Shown here: positions 41,755 through 52,838 of the stretch, in pieces | Layout of the letters: each line of letters begins with the position of its first letter | Position numbering within the stretch: the first letter of the stretch is position 1 | Source: Eretmocerus hayati | Taxonomy: Eukaryota; Arthropoda; Insecta; Hymenoptera; Aphelinidae | DNA length: 64,000 bases | NCBI GenBank assembly: GCA_029851415.1 | Contig: CM056742.1 | Coordinates: forward strand, 99,554,976-99,618,975 | Reading direction: 5' to 3' | The notes under the pieces: model-generated | The model's input: only the letters and a program-made list of their open reading frames with translations | Database searches by the model: none | Told to the model about the DNA's origin: nothing | Made by a program: the position numbers and the translations under genes

Positions 41755-44328
41755 TTAAGCTCTCCCCATCCCATTTCCCTGATTATTATTCCCAAAATTG
41801 CATACACGACAGTTACGCACTGTTACTCCCTTAGCCCCACAACCTTGACAAGCGATCCCCTGTTGATTGCATTCATTCGCCACGTGCCCGGCCTGATTAC
41901 AAACATAGCACTGTCGCTCTGGACATTCCCTCGAATAATGACCCGCAGCTCCACAATTATAACACGTGTTTCCGGCCTGATTCTGTACTCCATTTTGCCC
42001 CGGCACCCCATTCCCTGGTTGCTGCCTGTTTTGGAACCCATTCCTCCGCGGTTGACCTCCCGAAAATCTCTGACGCAGGCCGTTAAAGTCCATTGGCCAC
42101 ATCCAAGGCATCTGCGAACACATCAACGGACATATTCCAGGCCAATGACATTGTGCTGCCGGCTCAACGGGATTCGTCTGCGTCATCGTCTGATGGGGGT
42201 TCGCTTGAGTAGCGCGCTGAGTTTGTGTTCCTTGAGGTATAGACGGAGCTGACTGAGTACCAGTCCGCTGCAACGCCGCAGCCTCGGCTTCTCCCTCTGT
42301 CTCTTGGTTGTGACTAACCTTCGTCTTATTCCTATCCTGAGAACACTTCTCGAGTCCGTCTCCGTCTGATTTCCTTTTCTCCTCCGAATCTCTTTCCATT
42401 GCTGCCGCCTGCAACAGTTTTTGGGATGATTTATCTCCACCGTACGCTGCACTCTTCACCCGAGCTTTCTCTCTCGGAGGAGGCGCTATGTACCGCTCGT
42501 CCAACTCTCTTTCTTTCTCCCATTTTCGCCCATAATGCTCTATATCACTTAATCGGGTAATTGTCTTACCAGAAATGTATTGTCCCAACTCTGGCAATAG
42601 ATTCCTTCTGACTTTGTTCATCACCCATCTACGGCTTGGGGCTTCTCTGAAAAGATCCACTATCTGCTTCACACATGTGAGATATTGTGATATCTTCTCC
42701 CCCTTTGCCTGAGTTCTTTGTCTCAACTCGTCCATCAAATCTTCTTCATCCCATTCTCCGACATACTGGTACCTGAAGGCTCTCGCAAACTTCCTCCAGC
42801 TTGTCATTTCGCTTTTCCTTGTTCTAAACCATATTCGAGCTTTTCCAGATAGTACTGCTGGAATAGCTCCCATCATCTCTCGATTTGACATGTTCAACTG
42901 ATCCTTGCAATCCTCCAAGCTGGAAAGAAATTCTTCTGGGCACTCCTCTTTCACCCCTGAGAAACTCAGTTTCCAACTCTGCAGGAGTTTTATGCATTTC
43001 AACGTGTTCCCAGAACTCTGCTTTTTGTATGATTTCTTCTTCTTTGATCTCCTATCTTGATCTTGCTCGCTTGTACTACTTTCGGCCGAGCTGCTTTCGC
43101 TGCTACTCGTTGAACTACTGGTGCTCTCGCTACTACTCTTCTCGATCTCCCGCCCCCGTCTCCGTCTCCGTCTCCACCTGCGCTCACTGCTCGAGCCATC
43201 AGATTGCTCCGATGACGAGCTGTCGCGCTTCTTTCTTCCACCTTGTCCCTTGTCCCCGTCACCAGCTATACTATTTGTCGGTTGCTTCATCTGCCCCCCT
43301 GAATTCACCCCGGATTTCCCAACAGTGTTTAGCTGGGCGGCACCCTCATCGTTCATTGACAGCCGCTTTTTCACCCTTTGCCGCTCCGCAGTTTTCTTGT
43401 TCCTGTGACCCGTCTCCCCGATAGGTTTTTCTCGTGCTCTCCTCGAGCCCGCATCGACTCTCGTTTTACTCGACTGTCGAATCTTTTTAGAGGACCGATG
43501 ACTCGTTCTCGAACTCGTAGTACTCGTCTCCGTCTCCGAACTAGTTTGCACCGCTTTGTCCTGGGTTCTACTAGTCTCATTTCTCCACTTCTCTACCACT
43601 GCATCACTGTTCGACCCGGACGCGCTATCATCAGCATCATCGTCCTCGTGGATCGTGGTTAATCCTGGTCTCGCGTTTGCTTGTGACTGTGGCATTGCGA
43701 ATCCCCCGGCGTTTTCGTCTACAGTAGCCACCATGGTTGCCCATATGGCCATGTTCTGCTTCATCACTCTCATCATCTCCCATGACACTGGTACGTAACC
43801 TTGGGGTAAATAATACCCCATTTCTCCAGATGTCACTGGCCTTGACTGTGAATTCGACACCGATGCGGGGGTCCTAGTCTGCACTCCACTCACTCCTGAA
43901 TCCATGACGAGAGAGGAGGGCTGTAGGCCCCCACTGGGTCCCGGTGTACTCGTGTTATCCTGGTTGTTCCCACTCTGGTCAGCACCCTTCTGACCGTCTC
44001 CGTCGGCTATACCTGTGGTCCCCCCAGTGCGTGTCCCGTCATTCTCCTGACTCGAGGAATCTTCCTCTGATGATTTCCCCATCGTTTTATCTAACTCTTC
44101 TGGCAGTTCGTTCTCAAATGATATCAGATCTGCCACACTGTTCGTTCTTCTTTCACGCGGTACGCTTTCTAGAGGTTTTTCATCCGTCATAGGATCCCAC
44201 CTGACCTGCACTCCTGGTTCTATTCGTCGAATCTCAAAACGAATCAGCCTACTCCTGCACTCTGCGTTACTCCCTGCTGGATTACACCCTAACCTATCTA
44301 ATTCATCTGCCAATTGCTCTGGTGGCAA
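41755..44328 (-). CDS. Gag protein with SAP-like N-terminus and zinc knuckles
   Basis: 857 codons, uninterrupted, from Met 44328. Residues about 5-32 (LADELDRLGCNPAGSNAECR..L) resemble a SAP DNA-binding motif. Residues about 240-440 are Ser/Arg/Lys-rich with long SSSES runs. Residues about 455-600 match the Retrotrans_gag capsid region (AIPAVLSGKARIWFRTRKSE, FRYQYVGEWDEEDLMDELRQ). Near residues 788-850 are two CCHC knuckles, CYNCGAAGHYSREC and CYVCNQAGHVANEC, and a third, CQGCGAKGVTVRNC, in which Val replaces the His. It ends at 41755 with no fused protease or RT. It would form the particle and package RNA. Confidence 0.85.
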   Translation of the reverse strand: MPPEQLADELDRLGCNPAGSNAECRSRLIRFEIRRIEPGVQVRWDPMTDEKPLESVPRERRTNSVADLISFENELPEELDKTMGKSSEEDSSSQENDGTRTGGTTGIADGDGQKGADQSGNNQDNTSTPGPSGGLQPSSLVMDSGVSGVQTRTPASVSNSQSRPVTSGEMGYYLPQGYVPVSWEMMRVMKQNMAIWATMVATVDENAGGFAMPQSQANARPGLTTIHEDDDADDSASGSNSDAVVEKWRNETSRTQDKAVQTSSETETSTTSSRTSHRSSKKIRQSSKTRVDAGSRRAREKPIGETGHRNKKTAERQRVKKRLSMNDEGAAQLNTVGKSGVNSGGQMKQPTNSIAGDGDKGQGGRKKRDSSSSEQSDGSSSERRWRRRRRRGREIEKSSSESTSSSTSSSESSSAESSTSEQDQDRRSKKKKSYKKQSSGNTLKCIKLLQSWKLSFSGVKEECPEEFLSSLEDCKDQLNMSNREMMGAIPAVLSGKARIWFRTRKSEMTSWRKFARAFRYQYVGEWDEEDLMDELRQRTQAKGEKISQYLTCVKQIVDLFREAPSRRWVMNKVRRNLLPELGQYISGKTITRLSDIEHYGRKWEKERELDERYIAPPPREKARVKSAAYGGDKSSQKLLQAAAMERDSEEKRKSDGDGLEKCSQDRNKTKVSHNQETEGEAEAAALQRTGTQSAPSIPQGTQTQRATQANPHQTMTQTNPVEPAAQCHWPGICPLMCSQMPWMWPMDFNGLRQRFSGGQPRRNGFQNRQQPGNGVPGQNGVQNQAGNTCYNCGAAGHYSRECPERQCYVCNQAGHVANECNQQGIACQGCGAKGVTVRNCRVCNFGNNNQGNGMGRA

Positions 44329-45402
44329 TGCGACTATTAGCCTAGCTATTTTCCTACGTGCCCGGTCTCCATTAACCAGGTCTACTAAATGTTGCTCTTC
44401 TTATGTTAATCGCCCCCTTCTATGCCTAAACTTGAGACCCATAACCCCATGAGCGGAGGATCTCTCGGACTCTCGGTGTATGTATAGCCACCATCGGCTC
44501 ATACAGTTCACTGAGATCCGACCTCGACGCTGTCTTAGTCCACGTCACCGTCTCACCTAATCTCAAAATCCACACTACCCAACAAAATCCCTCGATTCTA
44601 ACCTCCCAGTTAGCCACGAACTAATCCTTATTCCACCCGACAACACCAGAGGTGCAGTGTCAAAATCACTAGATGGATGTTTGGATTTATTCAGTAAACC
44701 AGGGTCAGGTCGATGGGACGGAAGGATCTCAAATCGGGAGGATAGCTCTTGAGTTCGGTGCCACAGCTTCTCCAGCACTGCGCCGACACGTGAACCATGA
44801 GGATTGAATCCTATAATGTCACTCACACCACTCTTTTCCTACTCAGGCATGCATAAGTTACAAAAGACCATAAAACAACGAGAAAAAAAAAATTCCGGGC
44901 GAGAAAAAAAATTGCCTTAACTTCCACCACCCGTCTTCACCAACTACTTCATTCACTCTTATCATGACCGAATTAAAAAAAATGAAACTAAAAAAACAGA
45001 TTTCTCTTGAGTCGCCTTAGCTCCACTACCCCACGCTGAAAAATCAACATTTACCCCGTGCTATCATAGCTCCACTACAAAAAAAAATCCATCGAAATGC
45101 ATCAAAATTATTTCACAACACTCAATACTCATTCCACTCATCCAAATTCATCAATCTCCATTCAACGAGGTCATTTGGGGCATATCAGGATTATTGGAGT
45201 CCGCTATTAAGGTCCGGACCCGGTGAGCAGCGTGTACCGTATCAGGAGCCTGAAATGCGAGTGTACCATCTCGCCCCTATACTCATCTCACCCCCAGCGC
45301 CGGCTTCGTCTATGTCTGCGGCTCCGTCTAAGTCTCTGATCCCCCCTCACCACCTCGTTCCCGCTCAGCACTCCCGCGCAAGCAAGATTCCGCACTCATT
45401 GG
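44329..45402 (-). other. Leader of the LTR element
   Basis: About 1.1 kb between primer site and gag. It contains A-rich runs on the plus strand (44880-45090). No additional ORF is convincing. A long leader could hold packaging signals. Confidence 0.5.
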
Positions 45403-45420
45403 ATCCTGGCAGGATCGCCA
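45403..45420 (-). promoter_or_regulatory. tRNA-Arg-type primer-binding site
   Basis: On the minus strand, two bases after the 5' LTR, TGGCGATCCTGCCAGGA pairs with the 3' end of an insect tRNA-Arg(ACG) (my recollection of that tRNA end). Confidence 0.72.
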
Positions 45421-45422
45421 TT

Positions 45423-46874
45423 TGTAACGTGAGATTTGACTCGACGTCCAACTAATTTATTTTTCGCCGAAGATCCAAATTCCCCTGCCAAATTGAGGGA
45501 ACGAATGCCTGGAATCTTACCTGCGCTTCTACCGGGCTGCTGGGAAAGAGGGAGGGAACGAATATTGATTCTCATGAAATAATAACGACCAGGAAGTTCA
45601 TTTCGAACTATACTGATATATATTGTTACAGCCCTCAGAACCGCGACCAATAAATTACAACCGAAGAGGTATAGAAAGTGCGCATCAAGCGCCTATAAGA
45701 TGTGTCCAACTATTCACTATGCCTCGTGGGCCACTGGAGCCATATTGGCTTCCGTACACCTTTTTCACTAATACGATCAAAGTTTCACACGCGCACTCAA
45801 TTTCTCAATTTCTATGGCTCACCGGGTCGCGCGGATTCCTGGGGAGTCACCCTAGCAGATCTCGAGCCCAATCAAGGGCGAGATGTCTCAGTCTATGTCT
45901 TTGTCGAAGGGAAAAGATGGTGGATCGGGGCCAGAGAGAGAGAGAGTATTTCAAAGAACAAGGCAGTCGCACTCACCGTCAATCACTAACCAACTTCCCC
46001 CGTTTATTCCGTCCATGCTATTTTCCTTGTATTTCCTGGATCTCCTTGTAATATTAATGGGATTCGTCGGGAAAAAATGGAATATAAGATGGTTCCTGGA
46101 AATCGCGAAGACTAACTGATCCGCACTGCCCCGAGTCACTTCCAAGAATGCCCGACTTCCCTCGTCTTCTTCTTCTTCCTCGATCACCCGACGCGATCAC
46201 AGAGCCCTCATTAATCAAACTATGTTCCGGGAAATTAACCCGCGAGATACGAAAGACACTGAATCATGATGCTGGAATTTCATATAAATCCCGCGCCGAC
46301 ACTCCACTCGAGAGCCCCGCATTTTACCTACGTTACTGAATCGTGCCTCCACCCGTGTGACATGCGCACTACCCGTAATAATCACGTATCTCACAGCAAC
46401 TCCACCATCACGTCAGGCCACGTGCATTTAATATTACCAATTGTCTCGGTCTCTCTCACTCGCATGATCTCCCTCACATAACCGGCTCCGTCTCTCTCAT
46501 TCCACTGCAACTCTGCCTACACGAGCGTGCCGTGCGCAAAACCCTATCCCTCTCTCTCTCACTCTCCCGACGCTACGCATCCTCTGTCTCTCTCTCCCCA
46601 CTTCCCGCGCGAGCCCGCCTCGTTGCCGCATGATCTTCTGCTCCCGATTCCAACGTCCAGTAAGTGCTGCCACGCCGCGCCCACTCTTGGCGTAACCTGC
46701 TATACCGACTCTCCTCCCTCTTCCTGACTCTGATATTCTGCTGACTCCCGCTGCTGCTCCGCTCGCGGCATCCACCTCGGCAAAAATATTACTCTGCATT
46801 ATTACATGCTCTAGGTGCGATGGCCCGGCGCAGCAGCGGACGGTGGCGACGGTGATATCGGCGACTCCGTCGCA
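45423..46874 (-). repeat. 5' LTR
   Basis: 1452 bp, the upstream LTR on the minus strand, directly followed by the primer-binding site. It should contain the promoter; no clear TATA box was fixed by eye. Confidence 0.9.
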
Positions 46875-46878
46875 AATT

Positions 46879-48065
46879 GTTGGTGAAATGAGGAGTATGA
46901 TGAATTGTTGACTGCAAATACTAATTTTATGAGTGGAATTCTATTTTATGTATGTGAAACTTCAGATGAAATGATAATCTATCATTGAGCAGTTTTAATG
47001 TAGAGAACATTCTGACAGAATTTTTGAACCACAAGTGGAGGAGATTGTTGTCAAGGGTCAACCTAACCTCACTGTACTATTTATTATTACTCATAATTGC
47101 CTTCTTTCAGCATCAGGAGGAGTAAATTGGTCACTTTTGCCGTCGCATATTGAATTATCACGACCAAAACAGATTAAAAAACTCAGAAGGAGAAGTAAAA
47201 TAATTTTAAAATCCATTTTGCTTCGAAGATTCGGTCCCGCAAGTTGTTTGCCGGGCGACCACGGTCAATTGCCTGAATTGTCGTCCGGGTTTCATATGGC
47301 GTTGGCACGGTGACCTCAAATACAAACCAAAATTCGAGGCCCTTGATCCAGGCTTGGTTGTGGCGCCATTCCAAGCTTGATCAAGCCAGTATCAACCTCT
47401 TTGATCAAGGCTTATAAATTCTTCAAGTAGCTTGAAATACCTCCTAATCGGGATATCTCATTCTTGAATCTTTAGCACCGCGATGGCTATGATTGGCGGC
47501 GTAAGTCAAATGGATATTTTGTATATTGAGTGGTGCACCAATGGAAGTGAACGTGAGGTTTTTCGGATCTTTCACGGGGTTCCGATCCTTTCGGGGGTGG
47601 GGGGCCCTGTGACGGTGCAAATTCACTATCACGTCACGCGAATACGACACGCACACGAAAAACACCTCATTCTAGCGTTTTGGGAAACAGAGGAAGGAGA
47701 CAGTCAAGAGCTGCCGGAGAGAGAGAGAACACATTAGCTTGCGACAGTTCGCGATCGCGAATGATCTCGCGCGCGGAGACCGAATCATTTTCGCGTACGG
47801 GGCAGGGGGGGGGGTCGTCGATCCGACCAGCTGCGACTACCTGTTGTGCAAGAGACGACGAGCGGTACCGAACAGGGAACAAGGGGTACAGTGACTTCTC
47901 TGGAATCTTCCAATAAAGGCCTGGTGATATGGGGTGTTTGTTCTGCAGAAGTTTCGGTGATTCATCCCCACTTTTTGGATATTATGGGCCGGGTCTGAGA
48001 CTTCCTCGCTGTTGATCCTGCTCTCCAATAAATTCGATTTCATATCCCTCTGAAATAATTTCCAG
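46879..48065. other. Non-coding region upstream of the PHGDH exon
   Basis: Probably intron of the dehydrogenase gene. It holds the second copy of a dispersed repeat (47320-47460), a G-rich run near 47803-47815 and CpG-rich sequence at 47740-47780. No further dehydrogenase exon was found. Confidence 0.45.
47320..47460 (-). repeat. Dispersed repeat, copy 2 (inverted)
   Basis: The complement matches about 29010-29150 in blocks (GATATCCCGATTAG, AATGGCGCC, AAGCCTGGATCAAG). The copies are about 18 kb apart and in opposite orientation. Confidence 0.45.
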
Positions 48066-48418
48066 CTCACCGGGTGGCAACACCATAAGCGCATGTGAGC
48101 TCACCTGTGCCATGATCCTGGCGTTGTCACGGAATCTCGTACCAGCTGATCACTCGATGAAGGAAGGAAGATGGGATCGGAAACTTTATAGGGGTCATGA
48201 ACTCTCTGAGAAAATTCTTGGGATAATCGGTTTCGGTCGTATTGGACAGGAAGTAGCACATAGAATGAGAGCATTTGACATGAGCATCATAGCTTTCGAT
48301 CCATTACTCACTGTAGAGAAGGCAGCGAGTTTCGGAGCATCTAAAGTTAGTTTGGCAGATATTTGGAAGTTATCTGATTACATAACTGTACATGTGCCAC
48401 TCCTCCCTCAAACAAAAA
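48066..48418 (+). CDS. Phgdh: D-3-phosphoglycerate dehydrogenase, one internal exon
   Basis: 353 nt between acceptor TTTCCAG (48065) and donor AAAAA|GTGAGT (48419); phase 2 in, phase 1 out. It encodes the start of the NAD-binding domain: PGGNTISACELTCAMILALS, MKEGRWDRKLYRGHEL, the Rossmann loop GFGRIGQEVA followed by an acidic residue (AFDP), and DYITVHVPLLPQT. This aligns with roughly residues 95-215 of animal PHGDH, which oxidises 3-phosphoglycerate in the first step of serine synthesis in the cytosol. The catalytic Arg/His pair is encoded by later exons not seen here. Clean splice sites argue for a real exon of the host gene rather than a processed copy. Flanking introns are long and full of repeats. 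Confidence 0.9.
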
Positions 48419-49810
48419 GTGAGTAGTATATCAATTCGATCCATCTCAGTCCATCCTCGTCTCGCTCTTCTCCAGTGTAGTTGTGTTGGGTCAACTTTGC
48501 TGAGGAAACTATCGTTCTGAAGTAACCCCCGAATCTGTGACAGACCTCACTGTCTAAACCACACCCGAACATTTGCATGTGATGCAAAAATGGATGAAAT
48601 GCTTCCCTAAAACGAGTACCAAACATCTCTGTCTATTCTTTCGGCGCAAATTAGCTAGGGCAGCTGAAAATTATCTAGTAATAGCTGATTCCATCAGCCA
48701 ACGTGGACGGATTTTCCCTGATTGAATCAGCTAACGCACAGGGTGATATGCATTGATGAACACCGTTCGGGGATGTTTTTCTTCGTGCTCTGTGCGTCTC
48801 GCGATGAATTTTTGAAAAATTGGGTAGCGGTGACTTTGTTATTTTGATCGGTGGGATCGAGAGAGTTTCTTATAATTCCCTGAGTTTGTAACTGCCGTGT
48901 GAGTAAACTTTTTTTAGCGTTATGTCAGTAAGGCTGGTGTCTAATGCTTAACAGTTAGCATTACACCAAAGCGTTACTTTGTGTATTCTGCATGCTTGTG
49001 GCTCGGAGGCGTGTGTTTGTCGGCTGCTCTAGTGTTGATTGTGAATCGTGATTTTTTGCGTGAGCTGTTGGCGTCGGGAAATTGAAAATTAATCCGGTGT
49101 GCTGTGCGTGTCGGGGCGTTCGCGTTTTTATGAGAGCTGTGTCTTCGGCGGGTGCGGTGGCAGCGACATTGCATGATTTCAAGAGCGTTTCTGCAGAGGC
49201 AACGACGCAGTGCTTTTCGCGTTCCAGTTTGCATTTCTATGTTGTGGTAATCGCGGAGAGTGTTGTGAAATAATAATGTATGTGGAATGGTGTTACGAGG
49301 CATGCGTGGCGAGAGCCGACAAGCAGACAACCGTGGCCTTCGCCGCTGCAGCAGAAGGTCGGCATGACGTATTGTAGCAGGAATCCCGTCGCAGATAGAT
49401 CGAACGCAGTACAGATAATGCCATGTATCTGCTGCGGGCCATGGTTTCCGTGCACCAATTGCATGGCCCGAGACCGGCTCGTGGGAGATGCCACGTGTTG
49501 GGGTCATGTTTATTCCCTTCGTCACACGAGGAGCATTCCTGTCGAATTGCCTTATTTGAAATATTTATTCTCCGCTGTGATGCGTGGCTTGAGCTGGCTC
49601 ACTATCTTTTCAAAAACTCAACTTAGCTAGTAAATCTGCTTCAATCGGCTTCATCAGCTATTGGAATGATTCGAACGGCATTCTCTTCGAAATTTTCTCA
49701 GCTACAGAATGCGCGATGCTTTTTTTGTCCTAAACTCGAGGGGGAGGGGTGGGGCAATAAACGCCCTCAAAAAAACAACGATATTTTCCCAAAACAGAAC
49801 ATACACGTGA
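48419..49810. other. Probable intron/intergenic, no recognised gene
   Basis: From about 48960 to 49550 the sequence is GC-richer and open on both strands, including a 183-codon minus frame (49525-48974) rich in Arg, His and Ser. No domain is recognisable. AGCTAGT/AGCTGATT-like words flank it at 48650-48690 and 49625-49665; I could not make them into clear terminal repeats. Confidence 0.4.
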
Positions 49811-52650
49811 CGAGTCCCTCGTTCTACTGCCAACTTGAATACATTTGGAGTACATTCTAGGACCCTATAGATGAATTTTGGGCCTATCCTCGAGCCTGGA
49901 AGAGACTGCTATGGATTTTGAGAGCGATCTTTAGCCGGGAACATGTTATAGATACTGTACATTTGACCAAAATCGTTGATTCTAAGTCAGTGACCGTGCT
50001 GCTGCCTCCTGAAAAACAGTAGCGATGAATTCTGGGATTATTTCATGAGAATTTCAGCTAACTCTCGAATTCAGAAATTGCTGTTGAGATTGTTGCGATG
50101 CGTTTTCGGCTAGAAACGATAGAAAATGCCCTCCCACCTGATCAAAGTCATGGATTCTAGCTCGGATTTTCTACTACTGCCAGCTCGAAAACATTTGGAG
50201 TGCACTCTAAAATGGCTGAACATAACTTTGACATCAATCCCGAGTCTCAGAACTACTGCAGGATGATTTATGACCGATATCAGGCCGGAAAAGCTACAAA
50301 AAAAATTGACGTTTGGGAGAAAACTATGAATTTTAGATGGAGAAGAACTCTACTGCCAACAAGTTGAGGCTTGACGTACATTCCAGTCCTCCCTCGTAAA
50401 ATTTCAAGCTCAAGCCCGAATCTGGGAATTGCTGCTGAGAGCTCTGAGATCGATTCTGAGCCAAAAACGTGGGATGAATCGAGCAAATTTATGCGTAATT
50501 ATGAATCATAGGTTGGAAACCGCTCTACTGCCACATGAAGAATGGTCACATCACAATCCAGGGTTATTCAACAAAATTTCGAGCATAATCTGAGATCTGG
50601 GGGTAGCTTCTGAGAGTACTGGAATCGATTGTAATACGGCATGTGCCAGGAGTGTGTCACTAGCGTTACAAATCATCCCGATTGGCCGATTTTAGCTCGG
50701 AATTCCTATTCCTGCCAGTTTAGAAATACTCGGAATATACTCTGTGATCACTTGGCAAGATTTTGACACTGATACCGAGTCTGAGAACTGCTGCAGTGAG
50801 ATTCAGTACCGCAGTGGGTTGGAAAAAGGCTGACAGATACGGCACTTTTGGCGCAAAATGATGATATTTAGGTGAATAAAAGAAGTACTGCCATTTAATC
50901 AACAATGGGAACCAATTCTGGATCTCACTCACAGAATTTTGAGCCCAATCACGTACCCGAAAATCGCTGCTGAGAGCACTGAGATCAATCCTCATTCAGC
51001 AGCATTTCAGAAACGTAGAGAATTCTCGCATAATCGTGGATTATAGGGCGGGAATCGTCCTACTGCCACCTGAACAGCAATCGAGATACATTTTGGGATC
51101 ATTTGACGTGATTCTGAATAGAACCTCGATTCTTTATATATCTGCTGAGAGCTTTGAGATCGATTCTGAGGCAGAAATTGCAAAGTGGCACTAGAAATGA
51201 ACCAGATCTAATGACTCTAACTCCCAATAAGTACTACTGCTACCCCAAGGATACATACAGTGAAATCTAGCATCACAGACGGGAATTTCTAGCCAAATCT
51301 TGCATCTAAAATATTCCGCAGAGAAATTTCAGATGCATATTGAGCTCAGTATTGTCGTAGATTACAGTCGATTCGATGAGGATTAGTTGAATTTTCTTCA
51401 ATTTCACTGCTGCCAAGGTAGGTACCATTCCATCTCGTTATAAGTGAAAAAGTGAATATTTTGAGCCCGTTGTCATGTCCCCGAATCACTGCAGTGTGAT
51501 CTGCAGTCAAGATTGGGCCGAAATGATCGAAAAACCGTGCGGATCCCACGGAGAAAGACGAGTTTTAGGAGGGAAATCATACCACTGCCAACTCGAAAAT
51601 AATCTTATCAAGTTCCAAGTTTGCCAGTGAATTCAATGGGCACATTCCCGTGTCTCAAAACTACTGCAGTTCGATCTGAGACCAATATTTGGGCAAGAGT
51701 TCTCGTAAATCAGCGCGGGTTATATAAGAGGAGATGAATTCTAGGGCGTAAATCCTACTCCCACCAACTTGAGAATGGATCCAGGACATCTTAAGATTCG
51801 GTAGGAGTATTTTGGGCCTGGCCTCGTGTCTGATGATTACTGCAGTACGATCGGCGATCGGTATTGGGCCCAGAATTGTGGAGAACTTCTGCGGATCCTA
51901 AAGAGAATGATGATTTGTAGGGGGTAGATCGTACTACTGCCAATTTTATGAGAAATCCAATACATTATGGAATTGCCGAGAAACATTTTGAGCCCAGCTC
52001 TGTCGCTCAGAATCACTGCAGTACGATTTAAAACCTGTATTGGGCCCCGACACGTCGGAAACCCGAGCGGATTCCACGAGAAATGATGGGGTTCAGATCG
52101 GAAATCATAATACTGCCAAACCGCGAGCAATCCCATCGGATTTCATATTTGTCAGTGAATATTTTGGGCCCAGTCCCATGTCTCAGAGTCACTGCAGTGC
52201 GATCTGAGATCGGTATTGGGCTCAGAATCATCGGAAATGATTGCAAATCGTATTCAGAATCATGAATTCTAGGGGTAAATCCTATTCCTGCCAACTTGAT
52301 GAGGAATCAAGTTGATCTTGGAATCGACTAGGAATATTTTGAGCCCAGTCCCGTGCCTCAGAATCACTGCATTGCGATCTGCGATCGGTATTGGGCCCAG
52401 AATTTTCGGAAACTTCCGCAGATTCTAGAGAAAATGACGATTCCTAGGGGCCGGAACGTACTACTGCCAACTGGATGATGAATCCAGTATATTTTGGGAT
52501 TGACTAGAACTATTCTGGGCCCAGCCCCGTGGCTCAGAGTCACTGCAGTGCGATCTGAAATCGATATAGGGCCGAAATCATCGGAAATCCGTGCGGATTC
52601 CACTGGAGCATGATGAAAAGTTCAGGAAGGGATAGTAACTTCGTCAACAT
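49810..52650. repeat. Satellite-like tandem array, ~176 bp unit, about 16 copies
   Basis: The ACTGCCAACTTG-like block recurs near 49829, 50000, 50173, 50351, 50528, 50712, 50886, 51060, 51236, 51410, 51587, 51763, 51938, 52113, 52289 and 52463, so spacing is close to 176 bp. Other blocks in each unit are ATTTTGGGCCCAG, CTCAGAATCACTGCAGTGCG, ATCGGTATTGGGC and GATTCTAGGGG. Units are diverged but in one orientation. Open frames in it are incidental. Confidence 0.85.
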
Positions 52651-52838
52651 GGTCATAATTCGATGTTGTTCCAGGCACGAGGGAATATGTCTCGTTCAAT
52701 ACTGATTCTGAACTTCGACGGAGAGTCAATCGTCATTTGTCTCGAACTCGACAAATTCGATAGCCCCCGCAAGTCTATCTCAGATTAGAATAAATCTGAA
52801 TGGATGACTTCCTCCTGTCAACTCTGAATGAGTTGTGA

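Larger units (their letters stand above)
39958..46874 (-). mobile_element. Young LTR retrotransposon, gag only (no pol)
   Basis: Two LTRs of about 1.45 kb in direct orientation (39958-41411 and 45423-46874) flank a 4.0 kb interior. AATT is duplicated on both sides (39954-39957 and 46875-46878). On the minus strand the LTR begins TG and ends CA. The interior holds a primer-binding site, a long leader, one gag ORF, a short tail and a polypurine tract; RT, integrase and protease are absent. The two LTRs differ at only about a dozen positions over 1.45 kb, so insertion was recent. The tRNA-Arg-type primer and 4 bp duplication suit the 412/mdg1 branch of Ty3/gypsy. It must have moved with enzymes from another element. 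Confidence 0.88.

Noticed and set aside
42885..43662. Plus-strand frames opposite gag
   Set aside because: Shadows of the Ser/Arg-rich gag region.
45403..45420. A tRNA-Arg gene fragment
   Set aside because: Only the last 17-18 bases match, and they lie exactly at the LTR edge, so it is a primer-binding site.
40158..46799. Paired frames repeated in both LTRs
   Set aside because: They recur because the LTRs are duplicates; no domain and no coding signal.
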